From: Rattus norvegicus
Lineage: Eukaryota > Chordata > Mammalia > Rodentia > Muridae
Length of the DNA stretch: 64,000 nucleotides
Direction: 5' to 3'
NCBI RefSeq assembly: GCF_036323735.1
Contig: NC_086029.1
Span: forward strand, 48,385,857 to 48,449,856
In this document: piece by piece, positions 22,307-32,772 of the stretch
How the letters are laid out: each line of letters opens with the position of its first letter
How positions within the stretch are numbered: the stretch's first letter is position 1
The notes under the pieces: generated by a model
Database searches by the model: none
What the model was told of the DNA's origin: nothing
What the model saw: the letters and a program-made list of their open reading frames with translations, nothing else
Position numbers and translations under genes: made by a program

Positions 22307-23103
22307 ATTGGCCAAGGATACTGTTGCGTTTTGCATCCTATCATCTGTCTAGCATCTAATGCCCAGTGTTCTAGCACTTACAGAATCGGCTGAGGGAACC
22401 CCGAGTGCCAGGATATCAGAGATGAAACACAGTGCTACTGCAGGGAGAAGAGGGTATTCATGGGAGGAGAAAGAGGCCAGAGCTGGCTCCCAAGTCACAT
22501 TAGCACCCAGAGGTCAACGTGAAGAGGGATTCAAGTCCTGCTTGGTTTAAGACTCCAGCGATCACCTGCCCCATTCAGCCCAAGACCCACAAAGGGAGGA
22601 CAGTTGGCCATGCTGCTGGCATTTGGTTTTATTGCCTTACAAGACCTAAGGGCTCAGGACGCACAGCAGAGACACCCGATCTATGAAGAATGATGACAGT
22701 GGTGTCTTTGCTGAGACCTGGGATGGGGACTCTGCCCCCATGGTCTGCTGTGAAGACCAAGTGGTGGAGCACACGCTTGGTGCAAAGAGCACCATGAGAC
22801 ACGCTAGAGAAAGCAATGCAGACAGCTGTGTGGGGTATGGAGTGTGGGGCGAGAAGGTGACTTTGAACCTCATCTTTTACACAGGAGACACAAAGGAGTC
22901 ACTTAGTAGCCGTAGAAGTGACCTGGATTGTGTTTTAGAAGCTCCACTGGCTTTAGAGTGGAGGAAGGACTCATGGGGAGAGTGGATAAAGAAGGCTTGT
23001 GAGGGACGTTTGCAATGTTCCGATAGGCATGAGGGCCCTGCCTATCTATACCTTGGTGGATCTTCAGAAGAACATATGAGGAACATACAAGACATAGCAT
23101 GAA
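22307..23103. other. Unique DNA with no recognised gene
   Basis: A 139-codon plus-strand frame (22683-23102) spans unique sequence and ends at the B1. It has no domain I recognise and I saw no supporting splice signals. It is recorded here rather than called as a gene. Confidence 0.4.
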
Positions 23104-23300
23104 GCAGGGTGTAGTGGCACAGGCCTTTAATCCCAGCACTCAGGAGGCAGAGGCAAGTGGATCTCTGCAAGTTTGAGGCTACTCTGGTGTACATAGTGAT
23201 TTCAGGACAGCCAGGGCTATGTGGAGAAATCCTATCTCAAAACAACAACAAAAACAAAGAAGGAGGAGGAAGAGGAGGAGGAGAAAAGAAAAGAAATAGT
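23104..23300 (+). mobile_element. B1 SINE with purine-rich tail
   Basis: GCAGGGTGTAGTGGCACAGG, TTTAATCCCAGCACTCAGG and ACAGCCAGGGCTATGTGGAG give a full B1. The tail grades into CAACAAAAAC and a GGAGGAAGAGG purine tract. Confidence 0.93.
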
Positions 23301-23526
23301 GTGTATAGCTGAGCTGCTGAGAATGTGATGGGTGTCAGAGCAGAAAGAAAAAAAGCAAGCCCCTCCTCTAGTTGCCATGGACATAAGAGTAGCTGGGCAG
23401 CCCATGTGCACCTAAATGTCACAGGTGTGTGTTGTGCCTGACCAGAGGGATCTGGGTGTAGGACTAGGAGGAATCAGGAATACCAACAGGTTGAAGGAGA
23501 TGAAGTGGCTTGCTGTTGAGCAAAAT

Positions 23527-23566
23527 ATTAAATAATAATAATAATAATAACAACAATAATAATAAG
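23527..23566. repeat. (AAT)n microsatellite
   Basis: About 13 AAT units with two AAC interruptions. Confidence 0.95.
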
Positions 23567-24820
23567 TCATTGATCCAAGCACCCAATACCTAAAGAACAA
23601 GGAGAAGCTCACACAGGGTTAATGTGCATGTAACTTTCAACTTTCTCACTTTTGCTTGCATATGCTTTCTAAAACTCCGACAGTGAACATGAACTGTTTC
23701 TTCAATCAATAAAAAGCTATTTTTAAAGTGAAGTATGTGGTAGTCAGTAAAAAAGAAAAAGAAAGTGATGGAGAGGGTGGTTGCAGAGGTCAGGATGCGA
23801 AGGTCGTGGGGAGCCCAGGGGCCCCCGGGGATCCAGCGAAGGACACACACTCGCTGCTGACACACAACCTCCCTGAGCCACCTAGGCATCCTATCTGTGG
23901 GTCTCTTCGTGTGGCTGTTCCTTTTCTGAAAGCTTCAACCCATATCCTGCTCACAATCTGGACATGCTTCTGCAATGGTTAACGTAGATTGTCCACTCAA
24001 CAGAATCTGCCTGCTCTGTGCGGTCCCTGGTGTCATCGTGTCTGACAAAGTGCCCGGGCCACCATTGTTCTGTCATAGAGGAGAGAAAACTTCACAACAG
24101 GGGCAACATGAGGCAAAGGCAAAGAAAGAATGCAGGTCCAGGTGAAGGGAAGGGCATCTTGCTGGGAACGAAGCTCACTGAGGGGCAGCCAGTGGGTTCC
24201 ACTCCTTTCTGTTTCATAGCCCTTAAGGCTGGGGGTGGGGGACTGTCGATGAGTTCATTTCAGTGAGAGATAAACCATTAGGTGACATGTCATCACCAAC
24301 TAGAGGCAGATGTACTGATGAATTCAACATGTCATTCAAAGGTAGCTAGAAACCAGAGCCATTAGACTCTGAGAAACCTATTATCTATAGTGATCAGCTG
24401 AGACAGTAACATCACAGGCTTCCTGCCCGAGGTCTAGGATCCACACTATACCAGCAACAGTGTCTTCTCCCTAGATACGTTTCTGAAACAATGTCTCTCC
24501 ATTGAACAAACTTTAGGTGAGGTGGTTCCCCTGCACTTCAGACAAGGAAATTAGAAAAGCAAACCTTAATTCAAACATCACAAAGTAGGTGTCCCTGTGC
24601 TTTGAAGGTGTCCCCAAGATGAACTGATCTTTTATGTGTTTCTTCCTACTAAGTGAAGGGTAAGTGAAGGGCAGTATCTGTCTTCCAGGCTTCCAAATCC
24701 CATAAAAGGAAGCCTGGTAACTGGAAGGTGGCCTCCACTCTTCAGGAAGGAGATGTCTTCACATGTAGAACAGTTATCGTGCGGCCAGAGGCCCGAGGTC
24801 TGCTGTCTGCCAAAGCCAGC
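23567..24820. other. Unique DNA, nothing recognised
   Basis: About 1.25 kb of mixed sequence. Opposite-strand frames near 23590-23982 overlap, with no domain resemblance. Confidence 0.45.
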
Positions 24821-25264
24821 AATTATACTCTTGTAGTTTCCCCGATTAAAAAGTGTTTAAACACCTGCTACTTAAACGATACTTTAAAAGCAATAAATTA
24901 GAGGCCAGGAGCACAGGACCTGGGAACATGAACAGAGAAATGAAGGGTCTATATAAATCGAGAAGCCGTACTTTTCCATTTCTGAAATGGCCCCTCAATG
25001 ATTTAAAAATAAGCACCAACTCAGGTATCCAAGATGTAAAATAAATCCGAATAGACTTAATGAGAATCGGGCAGCCATCCACAAGGAAACCCAATCTCCA
25101 CACCCTCTTCTTTCTCACCATTTGAGTTGGCCGTATAGGACTTATAGCAACAGGAATATTACCTGGCACCCTGGCCTTGTTGAGGAAAGGCCTTGGGCTG
25201 AAGTCACAGCTGAGCATTGGGTCATGCCCTGTCTATACAAGACTGATCTGTAGAGGAAGGGAGA
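24821..25264. other. Unique DNA; possible conserved non-coding block
   Basis: The part at about 24825-25060 is AT-rich but complex, with words such as CCGATTAAAAAGTGTTTAAACACC and a palindromic GTTTAAAC. A 123-codon minus-strand frame (24846-25217) shows no known domain. Conservation is untested. Confidence 0.35.
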
Positions 25265-25482
25265 CTCATACGCGCTCACACTCACACACACTCATCCACA
25301 CACTCTTACATACACATTCACACACAGTCACATATACTCACAGACACCTTACACACACTTCACACACTCATACACATACACTTATACATACTCACACAAT
25401 CAGATACACAGACTCACACCCTCATCCACACACTCGTACACATACACACACTCACACACATACACTTACATGCATTCATACA
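25265..25482. repeat. CA-rich array, left part
   Basis: Words such as CACACTCATCCACACAC and TACACATACAC repeat irregularly. The same kind of sequence resumes at 25786, beyond an inserted LTR. Confidence 0.94.
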
Positions 25483-25780
25483 TGTTGTGTTAGAATGGCA
25501 ACTCATATGGGAACAAATAACCCCAATCCAGCACAGCTCCAGGGAAAGGTTTATTGGGGGAGAAAGGGATGAAGGGCAATAAAGAAGAAGGAAAGAGAGT
25601 GAAGGTCAGGGGGCTCTGCCTTTTATTTGGGCCATGACATAATCACACGTACTACCTCTCACAGGTAAGGTGCAGGCAAGTGAATGTATGGTGGTTGCCA
25701 TGACAACAGATGCACAGGTCTTTGCCACCTATGGGTGACGTCATCGCTGGATGCAGAAACTGTAGGCTCCAATGCCAACA
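25483..25780 (-). mobile_element. Solo LTR, 298 bp, inserted in the CA array
   Basis: On the plus strand it begins TGTTGTGTTAG and ends ATGCCAACA, so TGTTG and CAACA form a 5-bp inverted terminus. ATACA flanks it on both sides (25478-25482, 25781-25785) as a 5-bp target duplication. In the minus sense it has a TATA-like AAATAAAAGG (about 25619-25628) followed by a poly-A signal AATAAA (25550-25555). The length and 5-bp duplication fit an ERVL/MaLR-like LTR, but I cannot name the family. CA-rich flanks make a chance ATACA match possible. Confidence 0.75.
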
Positions 25781-25785
25781 ATACA

Positions 25786-26140
25786 CACATATGGAATACA
25801 CACAATATACAGACTCACACATATACACTCATCCACATACTCTTACACACACACACTCATACATAGATACACATAGTCACACACTCACACCTAGTCTCAC
25901 ACATACACTTATATACATTCCTACCACATACAGATACAGACTCACACACACACACTCGTCCACACTCTTACACACACTCACACAACACTCATACAGACAC
26001 ACACTTACATACACCTACACACATAGTCACACACATACTCATTCACACTCTTACAGATACTCACGCAACATTCATACAGACACACACTCACATACACATA
26101 CACACATATACACACAGTCACACACACACTCATTTGCTAA
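25786..26140. repeat. CA-rich array, right part
   Basis: Continuation of the split array. A longer unit with ACACTCATACAGACACACAC and CATACACCTACACACATAG words recurs at about 25985 and 26069, roughly 84 bp apart. Confidence 0.93.
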
Positions 26141-26620
26141 TATTCTGTTAACTTGTTAAGGATTTATCAAACTTAGAAGAGACAGTGTTTTGGCTATATC
26201 ACATGCGGGTTCATTTTTATCTTTATTAGAAGTTAGTTTTCCCTTTAGTTTAACCTATGAAGAGTTAAATTTCAAAAAGTTAGTCATAAACAAGGTCCGG
26301 ACTACCTGAGGGAGACTATAGGGCTTGCCGGACCATTTGGAGCTGAAGAGTTAAAATAAAAACTTCATAAAAACTGCAAAAGACCAGCAGATAAGGGGGC
26401 AGGACAGAGCTGGCCTGAGATGTGCCCCGACAAGCCTAAAAACAAGGTCGAGGGATTGTTCCAGGAAGGGGGCCATCCGGACGGATGACTCCCTGCTCTA
26501 CAGATAAAGATAAGACGTTCTCCTATATTGAGAACACCCCAGCCCACACGTACTGCTTGCAGATGAGACCTTGTACCCATTTCCCTTGCTGATAACCACG
26601 TGAAACCCCCTGGCTTCTCC

Positions 26621-26628
26621 TATATAAA
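26621..26628 (+). promoter_or_regulatory. TATA box of the solo ERV1 LTR
   Basis: TATATAAA lies 97 bp upstream of the LTR poly-A signal. The initiation site would be roughly 25-30 bp downstream, around 26650. Activity is not shown by sequence alone. Confidence 0.75.
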
Positions 26629-26719
26629 CCCCTGCCTGAAGAGGCTCGGGGCCGATTCCTCTGTCTCCTGTGTGAGATACGTGTCGACCCGGGATCCCAC
26701 TAAGACCCGGGATCTCGTT

Positions 26720-26725
26720 AATAAA
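26720..26725 (+). terminator. Poly-A signal of the solo ERV1 LTR
   Basis: A canonical AATAAA followed by a GCTACCTCCTGCTGTT stretch within the LTR R/U5 region. It is the expected 3' end signal of the provirus. Confidence 0.75.
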
Positions 26726-26936
26726 GCTACCTCCTGCTGTTACATCAAGAATGGCTACTCATGATTCCTGGGGGCACCCCATCCCACGATTGGAGGGAGA
26801 GACACGTCCCCCGTTTAGGGGTACGCTCTTTCACCTACAGTATGCAAGTGTCTGCTCCCCATCCTTCCCCATGGCTGTCTTTACCCACAATCAACTTCTC
26901 TGTACAAATAACAAATAAAAACGTCTGTAAGTCTCC

Positions 26937-26982
26937 ATATGTGGTGGCTCATGCTCTTAATCCCAGCAATCGGGAAGCTTCG
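26937..26982 (+). mobile_element. B1 fragment
   Basis: ATATGTGGTGGCTCATGCTC and TTAATCCCAGCAATCGGGAA are the 5' 45 bp of a B1. The rest is absent. Confidence 0.75.
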
Positions 26983-27307
26983 TGAAATGTCCCCTCCTTG
27001 CTGGTGTTGTGGTTCAAAAGGAACACATTGCCCAGTCCTGTTTCCTGAAGTTAGATAATTGCCCTTCCTAGTGTTTTTGTGGACTCCCTAGCAAGACTCC
27101 AAAAATAGAGGCAAATCCCCACAGGGCATCTGTGTATGCACTTACCCACCGAGCCACCCAGCCTTCTGGGGGCCAGGGGTTGGGGCCCCCTCTTCTCACC
27201 AAGCTTTCCAACCTCCTACAAGAGAGGTTTGTTTATTCACAGGCTATCTAAGGGCTTTCTCCTCTCTCACCTTCATGTTGCTAGGGGTGGTGTCCACGTG
27301 TGTCATG
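26983..27307. other. Non-repetitive DNA, nothing firm
   Basis: Mixed sequence. A short tRNA-head-like phrase (ACTTACCCACCGAGCCACCC) near 27140-27160 may be the tail end of an old minus-strand SINE. Confidence 0.35.
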
Positions 27308-27545
27308 GCGTCAGGGAGATGGCTCAGTGAAGTGTTTGCCATGCAAATGTGAAGGCCTGAGTTCAATACCCAGGCAGGGCCCATTCAAAGAAACAAAACA
27401 ACAAAAGCCCAGGCTTGGTGGTGTGCACTTGCAGTCCTGCTGGGAAGGCCAAGACAGCAGGATCCCTGGTTAGTGAGAGACCCTGCCTCACAGGACAAGA
27501 CTGAAACGTCTGACATCAACTTCTGACCTCTACATATACCTGTAT
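27308..27545 (+). mobile_element. B4/RSINE1-type composite SINE
   Basis: A head CAGGGAGATGGCTCAGTGAAG, then GCCTGAGTTCAATACCCAG, a B1-like part (CAGGCTTGGTGGTGTGCAC, CAGTCCTGCTGGGAAGGCC) and a 3' end CTTCTGACCTCTACATATAC before CA words. This is the standard order for the family. Confidence 0.85.
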
Positions 27546-27605
27546 GCATGTGTACACACACCTGCATACATACTCACTGAAAAACAAAACCATTTATTTA
27601 GGAAC

Positions 27606-27770
27606 TAGAGTGCTGGCTTGGCAGTTAAGAGCATCACTGCTCTCAGAAAGAAGTGGGGTTTGGTTCCCAGCTTCCATATCAGGTGTGTCTCGCGACCTCC
27701 TTTAAGTCCAGTTCCAGGGGAAATCCAAAGTACTCTGGCTTCTGAGTACACCTGTATGCATGTGGTGCAT
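27606..27770 (+). mobile_element. B3-type SINE
   Basis: GTGCTGGCTTGGCAGTTAAGAG, TGGTTCCCAGCTTCCATATC and AGTTCCAGGGGAAATCC follow B3 order, ending in a CA-rich tail. Confidence 0.75.
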
Positions 27771-27774
27771 TAGA

Positions 27775-28098
27775 ACTCACACACATGCTCACACATGCAT
27801 GAACTCACACATGCACGGACATACACTCATACACAATTTACACATATGCATGAATACACATACACATGCATGAACACATACACACATGCATGAATATACA
27901 TACATGCATGAACACATACACACATGCATGAACACATACACACATGCATGAATACACACTCATATGCTTACACACACATGAATACACATACACATGTGTG
28001 AACACACACATGCATGAACATACACTCACACACATGCATGAATGCACACACACATACATGGACACACACATGCACAGACACACACACACACACATTTT
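27775..28098. repeat. CA/CATG-rich array
   Basis: Units of ACACATGCATGAACACATAC (about 20-28 bp) recur many times, ending with a pure CA run. It lies directly 3' of a B3-type SINE. The 143-codon minus-strand frame is repeat translation. Confidence 0.95.
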
Positions 28099-28814
28099 TA
28101 TTAAAAAAAAACTATTTTTAAAGAAATCCCAAAGGTCATGTGGAGTGGACAGCCTTTCTTTTGTCATAGCTGTGATCTGATTAGCAAATTCCCTCTTTCT
28201 GAATGACCTGCTCTCTGTGCCACAGAACTGTCCAGAGAGGTAGTCAACAGTTTTGGCCTCCCTGGACATTGTAATAGCATAAAAACCTCATGAAAATGTG
28301 CATAATCTTTAAATAACCTTGGCTTAGCCTGCTTCACAAAGGCATCATGCTTTCCAAATTTTTTCTTCCCCAGCTTCCTCTTCGGTATGAATTTATAGAT
28401 GTGGACGGCAACTCAGCACCTCCAGTGCCAATGAACCGTTTCGCTGTGATGGCCAAATTCGCAGACGGTAATAGGCAGATGGCAGAGTGACAGTTGAACC
28501 CACGTGTGACGCCCATCCCTCTGGCCAGGTCAGGGTCACACGGTGTCTCAGTGACTTACTCTCGTCTTAGTGCAGAAGGGATGCAGTTCAACAGGCAGAG
28601 ACCTCCGTCAGAGAACACCAAAGTGAGAAGGCTAACGCTGGCCCTCCAAATCCCTGACCAATTCTTACTTTTAAAGAGTAAAACTGCTAGGACCCAGCAA
28701 GGGGACAATCCCAATGTTAATCAAGTCACACTGGTTGGGTTTTCTCTGTCCCTGTGTTGAACCAGACGTCTCTTGGAAGCGAATACATGCAAAAAAGATA
28801 TAACCATGTATTCA

Positions 28815-28815
<1 letters not shown>
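28099..28815. other. Unique DNA, nothing recognised
   Basis: Mixed sequence. A phrase near 28480-28505 (GGCAGAGTGACAGTTGAACCC) vaguely recalls an antisense MIR core but is too short to call. Confidence 0.4.

Positions 28816-28864
<49 letters not shown>
28816..28864. repeat. (TG)n microsatellite
   Basis: About 23 uninterrupted TG units. Confidence 0.98.
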
Positions 28865-28865
<1 letters not shown>

Positions 28866-29595
28866 CCATTCTACCATCAACCAACCCAAAGATAGAAAAC
28901 AAGTTGAAAATAAAATACTACTCCACTCTCTAGGGATCTCCCCTCTCCAGATGGCCAGGTCCAGCCCAAAGTCTATCAATTAAGGCCAAACTCTCCTCCC
29001 TGTGAGGAGTCCCATGTGCAAGGAAAATGTTTACAGAAACCTTATTTCCATCAACACTTGCAAATGACCCCTAATTGATGACACAGTCCACCGTAAGCAT
29101 GAGCCCCAGCCTGCTCGCACCCTCCTAGCTCTCCCAAGACCCGCAGACTCGGAGGAGATGGCGCTCCCACGCTTTTGCTTGTTTGTTTGTTTTTGTTTCT
29201 ATTTTTGTTTTTATATTAAATAAGGTTGCTTGAGGAGGCAAATAAAGATGAGAAACACCACAGATGACCAAATAATGGAGATGCTAGAAAACTCGGGCTG
29301 AGCCAGTCTAGCCACAGATAACCCAAGAGGTGTAAACGTCTAGGCAGAAATCAAGCCTATGGTGCTGAGTTGATTTATGGTTGATCACCAAGGAGCAACT
29401 CCACCCATGACCGTGCTTCACGAGCTTGCATGCACACATGATTGAAGGACTCTGAAAGAAGGAACTGATAAACATTCCCCAGTGCTAACTCTTGGGAAGG
29501 AAGACCCTGTCAGAGTTGCAAAGGGTTTGGGCAGTCCAATAATCTATTGCTAGCTGTTACCACTCCTGACACGGTAACATCAACGCCTTTGTTAT
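28865..29595. other. Unique DNA, nothing recognised
   Basis: Mixed sequence with a T/G-rich patch at about 29176-29225. No exon-like segment was identified. Confidence 0.4.
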
Positions 29596-29890
29596 TTTGG
29601 CCTGTGTGGGTGATCACGTGTGCATGGCTGTGTATGTGCAGCATGTGCATGTGCACAGGATGCCAAAGGGTGATGTCAGGCACCCTTGCTCCCCACTCCC
29701 TTTTTTTTTTAAACACAGGGTCTCTCACTGAATCTGGAGATCATCAGCTAGGCTGGACTCACTGGCCATCAAGCCCCCATGAGCCTCCTGTCTCCACCCC
29801 CGTCACTAGACACACACCATTTTGTCTGCCTTTTTATATAGGTGCTTATATGGCAAGCATTTTACTGAGCCATCTCCCTGGATCTAAAAA
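29596..29890 (-). mobile_element. B4/RSINE1-type composite SINE
   Basis: In reverse order: TGATGTCAGGCACCCTTGC, ACACAGGGTCTCTCACTG, TCAGCTAGGCTGGACTCACTGG, and a decayed head TGGCAAGCATTTTACTGAGCC with CCATCTCCCTGG. The 143-codon plus-strand frame here (29547-29978) comes from SINE sequence. Confidence 0.85.
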
Positions 29891-30482
29891 TCAATCCTTC
29901 AGGGCCTGTTCCAGTTTTAAGCATTTAGGTCTTGCTGGGCACTCATGGTGGGCAGGATTTCTGGGCTTTACCCCATGAACCTCCAGATGCTGATCCAAGA
30001 GCCGAGGACATGGCTCCTCGTTCCTTAAGCAGGAGCCTCATTTGTTGGGCATGAGCTCGCACACCCAGCTCTTTGGCATGCATCTGTTGACAGAATGATG
30101 TGTTCAGAAATGCATTTTCCACAGTAGCATCTGCTCAACCGGCCACTGTAGATTAATGAGATCAAGGGTACTCACTCCCTATACCTCTTGTGGTTTGGCA
30201 TCTGCCCCAATGGGCAGTGAACAAGTTCATTCGAGAGGAACTTGGGGGTGCTGCGGCTAAGCCAGCACCATAGCAGAGCTGCTGGTCTCCATGATCAGAA
30301 TAGTAGCTGGGCCTTCAGTAATCAAGTCAGTACTTGGTGAGCCACATGGCAATCAAAGGATGATCTCTATTCAAGAGCTACCTTAGAGTCCTCATCTCCT
30401 GGTGCTTGCAGTTAAGCCAAACAGGGCTGGCTGGTACCTTCCTCTCTAAAAACCAATGCTTAAATTTGGTTCCTATTGTGAG
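29891..30482. other. Unique DNA, nothing recognised
   Basis: Mixed sequence. Its last 15 bp (30468-30482) are a possible left target duplication of the L1 that follows. Confidence 0.4.
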
Positions 30483-31147
30483 AGCAATGTACTCCCTACT
30501 GTGTTAAATTGTTTCTAGCTAAAGGAAATGTGAGGACCAAAAAAAAAAAAAAAAGGAGCAGAGACTGAAGGAAAGGCCATCCAGAGACTGCCCCACCTCA
30601 GGATCCATCCCACATGCAGCCACCAAACCCAGACACTATTGCTGATGCCAAGAAGTGCTTGCTGACAGGAGCTTGGTATGGCTGTTCCCTGAGAGGCTCT
30701 GCCAGCACCTGACAAATACAGAGGAGGATGCTCACAGCCAACCATTGGACTGAGCCTGAGGACCCCAGTGGAGGAGTTAGAGAAAGAACTGAAGAAGCTG
30801 AAGGGGATTGCAACCCCATAGGAAGAACAACATCAACCAACCAGACTACCCAGAGCTCCCAGAGCCTAACCAAAGAGCACACATGGAGGGACCCATGGTT
30901 CCAGCTGCACATGTAGCAGAGGATGGCATTGTCTGGCATCAATGGGAAGGGAGGCCCTTGGTCCTGTGGAGGCTCAATGCCCCAGCATAGGGGGATGCTT
31001 GGTGAGGCAGGAGTGGGTGAGTGGGTGGAGGAGTACCCTCATAGAGGCAAAGGGAGGACAGGATGGGGGGAGAGGGTTCAGAGGGGAGACTGGGAAGGGG
31101 GACATCATTTGAAATGTAAACAAATAAAATGATTAATAAAAAATATC
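30483..31147 (+). mobile_element. 5'-truncated rodent L1, 3' UTR
   Basis: GGAGCAGAGACTGAAGGAAAGG, CCACCAAACCCAGACACTATTG, GAGCTCCCAGAGCC, GTAGCAGAGGATGGC and AATGTAAACAAATAAAATGATTAATAAAAA match rodent L1 3' UTR order. A run of about 15 adenines sits at about 30540-30554. A probable 15-bp duplication GGTTCCTATTGTGAG (30468) and GGTCCCCATTGTGAG (31148) has two mismatches. No ORF2 remains. Confidence 0.88.
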
Positions 31148-31401
31148 GGTCCCCATTGTGAGCTAGCAAGAGGTGAGGCCATCAAAGCCTCTAAGAGATG
31201 AGTGAGTCATCAGTCAAGGTTCTCTCCATTCACAGATTACCTGAAGAACGATCGGGCTGTCACGGGGTGGCTTTGCAATAGAGTCAGACCTCGGTTCACC
31301 TGCCGTTTCCAGATACTTGATGCCCTACTATGACACAACAAGAAGGCTTCTTAATCAGAGACTGAACATAAAATTTGATTGCAAATGCCAAGGCTTAAAA
31401 T
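31148..31401. other. Non-repetitive DNA, nothing recognised
   Basis: Short mixed interval between the L1 and the B2. Confidence 0.4.
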
Positions 31402-31599
31402 AATATTTCCTCAGACTGGAGAGATGGCTCAGCGGTTAAGAGCACTGACTGCTCTTCCAGAGGTCCTGAGTTCAAATCCCAGCAACCACACAGTGGCTCA
31501 CAACCGTCTGTAATGGGATCCGATGCCCTCTTCTGGCATGACTAAAGCTACAGTGTACTCATATACATAAAAATATGAAAATTAAAAAAATATTTCCTC
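31402..31599 (+). mobile_element. B2 SINE with target-site duplication
   Basis: The body (31413-31588) has GACTGGAGAGATGGCTCAGC, GTCCTGAGTTCAAATCCCAG, GTGGCTCACAACCGTCTG and GATGCCCTCTTCTGGCATG, with an A-rich end. AATATTTCCTC is identical at 31402-31412 and 31589-31599. Close to consensus. Confidence 0.96.
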
Positions 31600-31852
31600 T
31601 CTGGAAAGCCTCAACTGTTCTAGAACCCAATGGCTGCTTAGCCATGTGCTCTGGCCACCGGGGTCTCTAAAGAGCTCAGTTCTGATGACAGCTTCATCTT
31701 CAGTTCTCTGGAGATGTGGTTGGAATCAGGAGGTCACGTGGCCCACGGAGAACTATGCATTCCAGAACCATGAGCCAAAATGCATGCCCTTCCTCGATGA
31801 ATCACCCAGCGTTAGCTGTTGTTGCCATAGCAACAGAAGATAGACTAAGACA
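31600..31852 (+). mobile_element. MST/MLT-like MaLR LTR 3' end
   Basis: The right part has the order AACCATGAGCCAAAATGC, ATGAATCACCCAGCG, GTTGTTGCCATAGCAACAGA and a terminus AGACTAAGACA. This fits a MaLR LTR 3' end with heavy divergence. The left boundary is unclear. Confidence 0.55.
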
Positions 31853-32489
31853 AGAAGTAACTGGACAGGTAGGAATGACTGTGTGGCTTCCCAGTCCAGA
31901 CCACAAAAGATGTTGCAGATTCTGTCTCCCTCCCTCAGATGTCTCTGGCTGGCTGGGGGCATCCACCAGAACACATGGAAAGGCCACTCCAGCAGCCATA
32001 ACCCCACGGAGAGCCCCACAAAGACAATCCAGGGAGCGTCTTACCAACAGCAACACAGACTTGTGGGGCATATGAGGAGGACAGGTTAGAAACCACTCTC
32101 CCGTGTCAGCCAAATTCCAGGAAGTGGCTCATAAGCAGAACTGGGCCCTTAGAAGACAAACCACTGCTGAGCTCTTGACGCTGTTCAGCCTAATGAACCT
32201 CTCTCAGGCATAAATGCTGGGCAGGGAAGCCGGACAAGCCTAAGACAGTGACACAGCAAATGACATAGCTGAGCGTCAAATGGAATCCTCTCCTTCTACT
32301 GAAAGACAAAAGTCTCTCAAGATGGAAGAAATCTGAACTACCTAGCTTCGCTACTCGGCTCGACACAGACGTTTGCATGTGTCCTGCTGGAAATGATCTT
32401 GATTCCATATGCAATGGGATGAGCTCAGCCTCCCCAAGAGGCAGGCTGTCCTCACTACATGAAATGTCTTCTCATGTATCCTGCAAGGA
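31853..32489. other. Unique DNA, nothing recognised
   Basis: Frames of 103-119 codons overlap on opposite strands at 31716-32113, without domain resemblance. Confidence 0.4.
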
Positions 32490-32499
32490 CACACACACG

Positions 32500-32546
<47 letters not shown>
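32490..32546. repeat. (CA)n microsatellite
   Basis: A CA run with one CGCAT interruption near its left edge. Confidence 0.97.
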
Positions 32547-32549
<3 letters not shown>

Positions 32550-32641
32550 GATAGGCTAATCCCACAATTGTATCAATGGATTAATGAGAGCATAGAGGGG
32601 ATAAGCTGGAAACTTGTCCAGTCTGAGACATATCCAACTGA

Positions 32642-32772
32642 GGTGGGTGTATCAGGGATCCGGGGTGGGTGTATCGGGGGTCCAGGGTAGGTGTATCGGG
32701 GGTCTGGGGTGGGTGTATCGGGGATCCGGGGTGGGTGTATCGGGGGTCCAGGGTGGGTGCATCGGGGTGTAT
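32642..32772. repeat. 22-bp G-rich minisatellite, about six copies
   Basis: The unit is TGGGTGTATCGGGGATCCGGGG with GGGGGTCCAGGG and GGGGTCTGGGG variants. Copies start at 32644, 32666, 32688 and onward at 22 bp. Runs of three to five G recur on the plus strand. Its Gly/Val/Ile frames are repeat translation. Confidence 0.95.

Larger units (their letters stand above)
26258..26833 (+). mobile_element. Solo gammaretrovirus-like (ERV1) LTR, 576 bp
   Basis: It starts TGAAGAG and ends CTCTTTCA, with the 4-bp duplication CCTA at 26254-26257 and 26834-26837; 4 bp is the usual size for gammaretroviruses. A TATA box lies at 26621-26628 and a poly-A signal at 26720-26725, giving U3, a short R of roughly 100 bp, and U5. 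No internal viral sequence or second LTR lies next to it, so it is a recombination-derived solo LTR. It could still have promoter or poly-A activity. Confidence 0.85.

Noticed and set aside
26258..26833. A complete endogenous retrovirus
   Set aside because: Only one LTR with matched target duplications is present, and no internal coding sequence flanks it.
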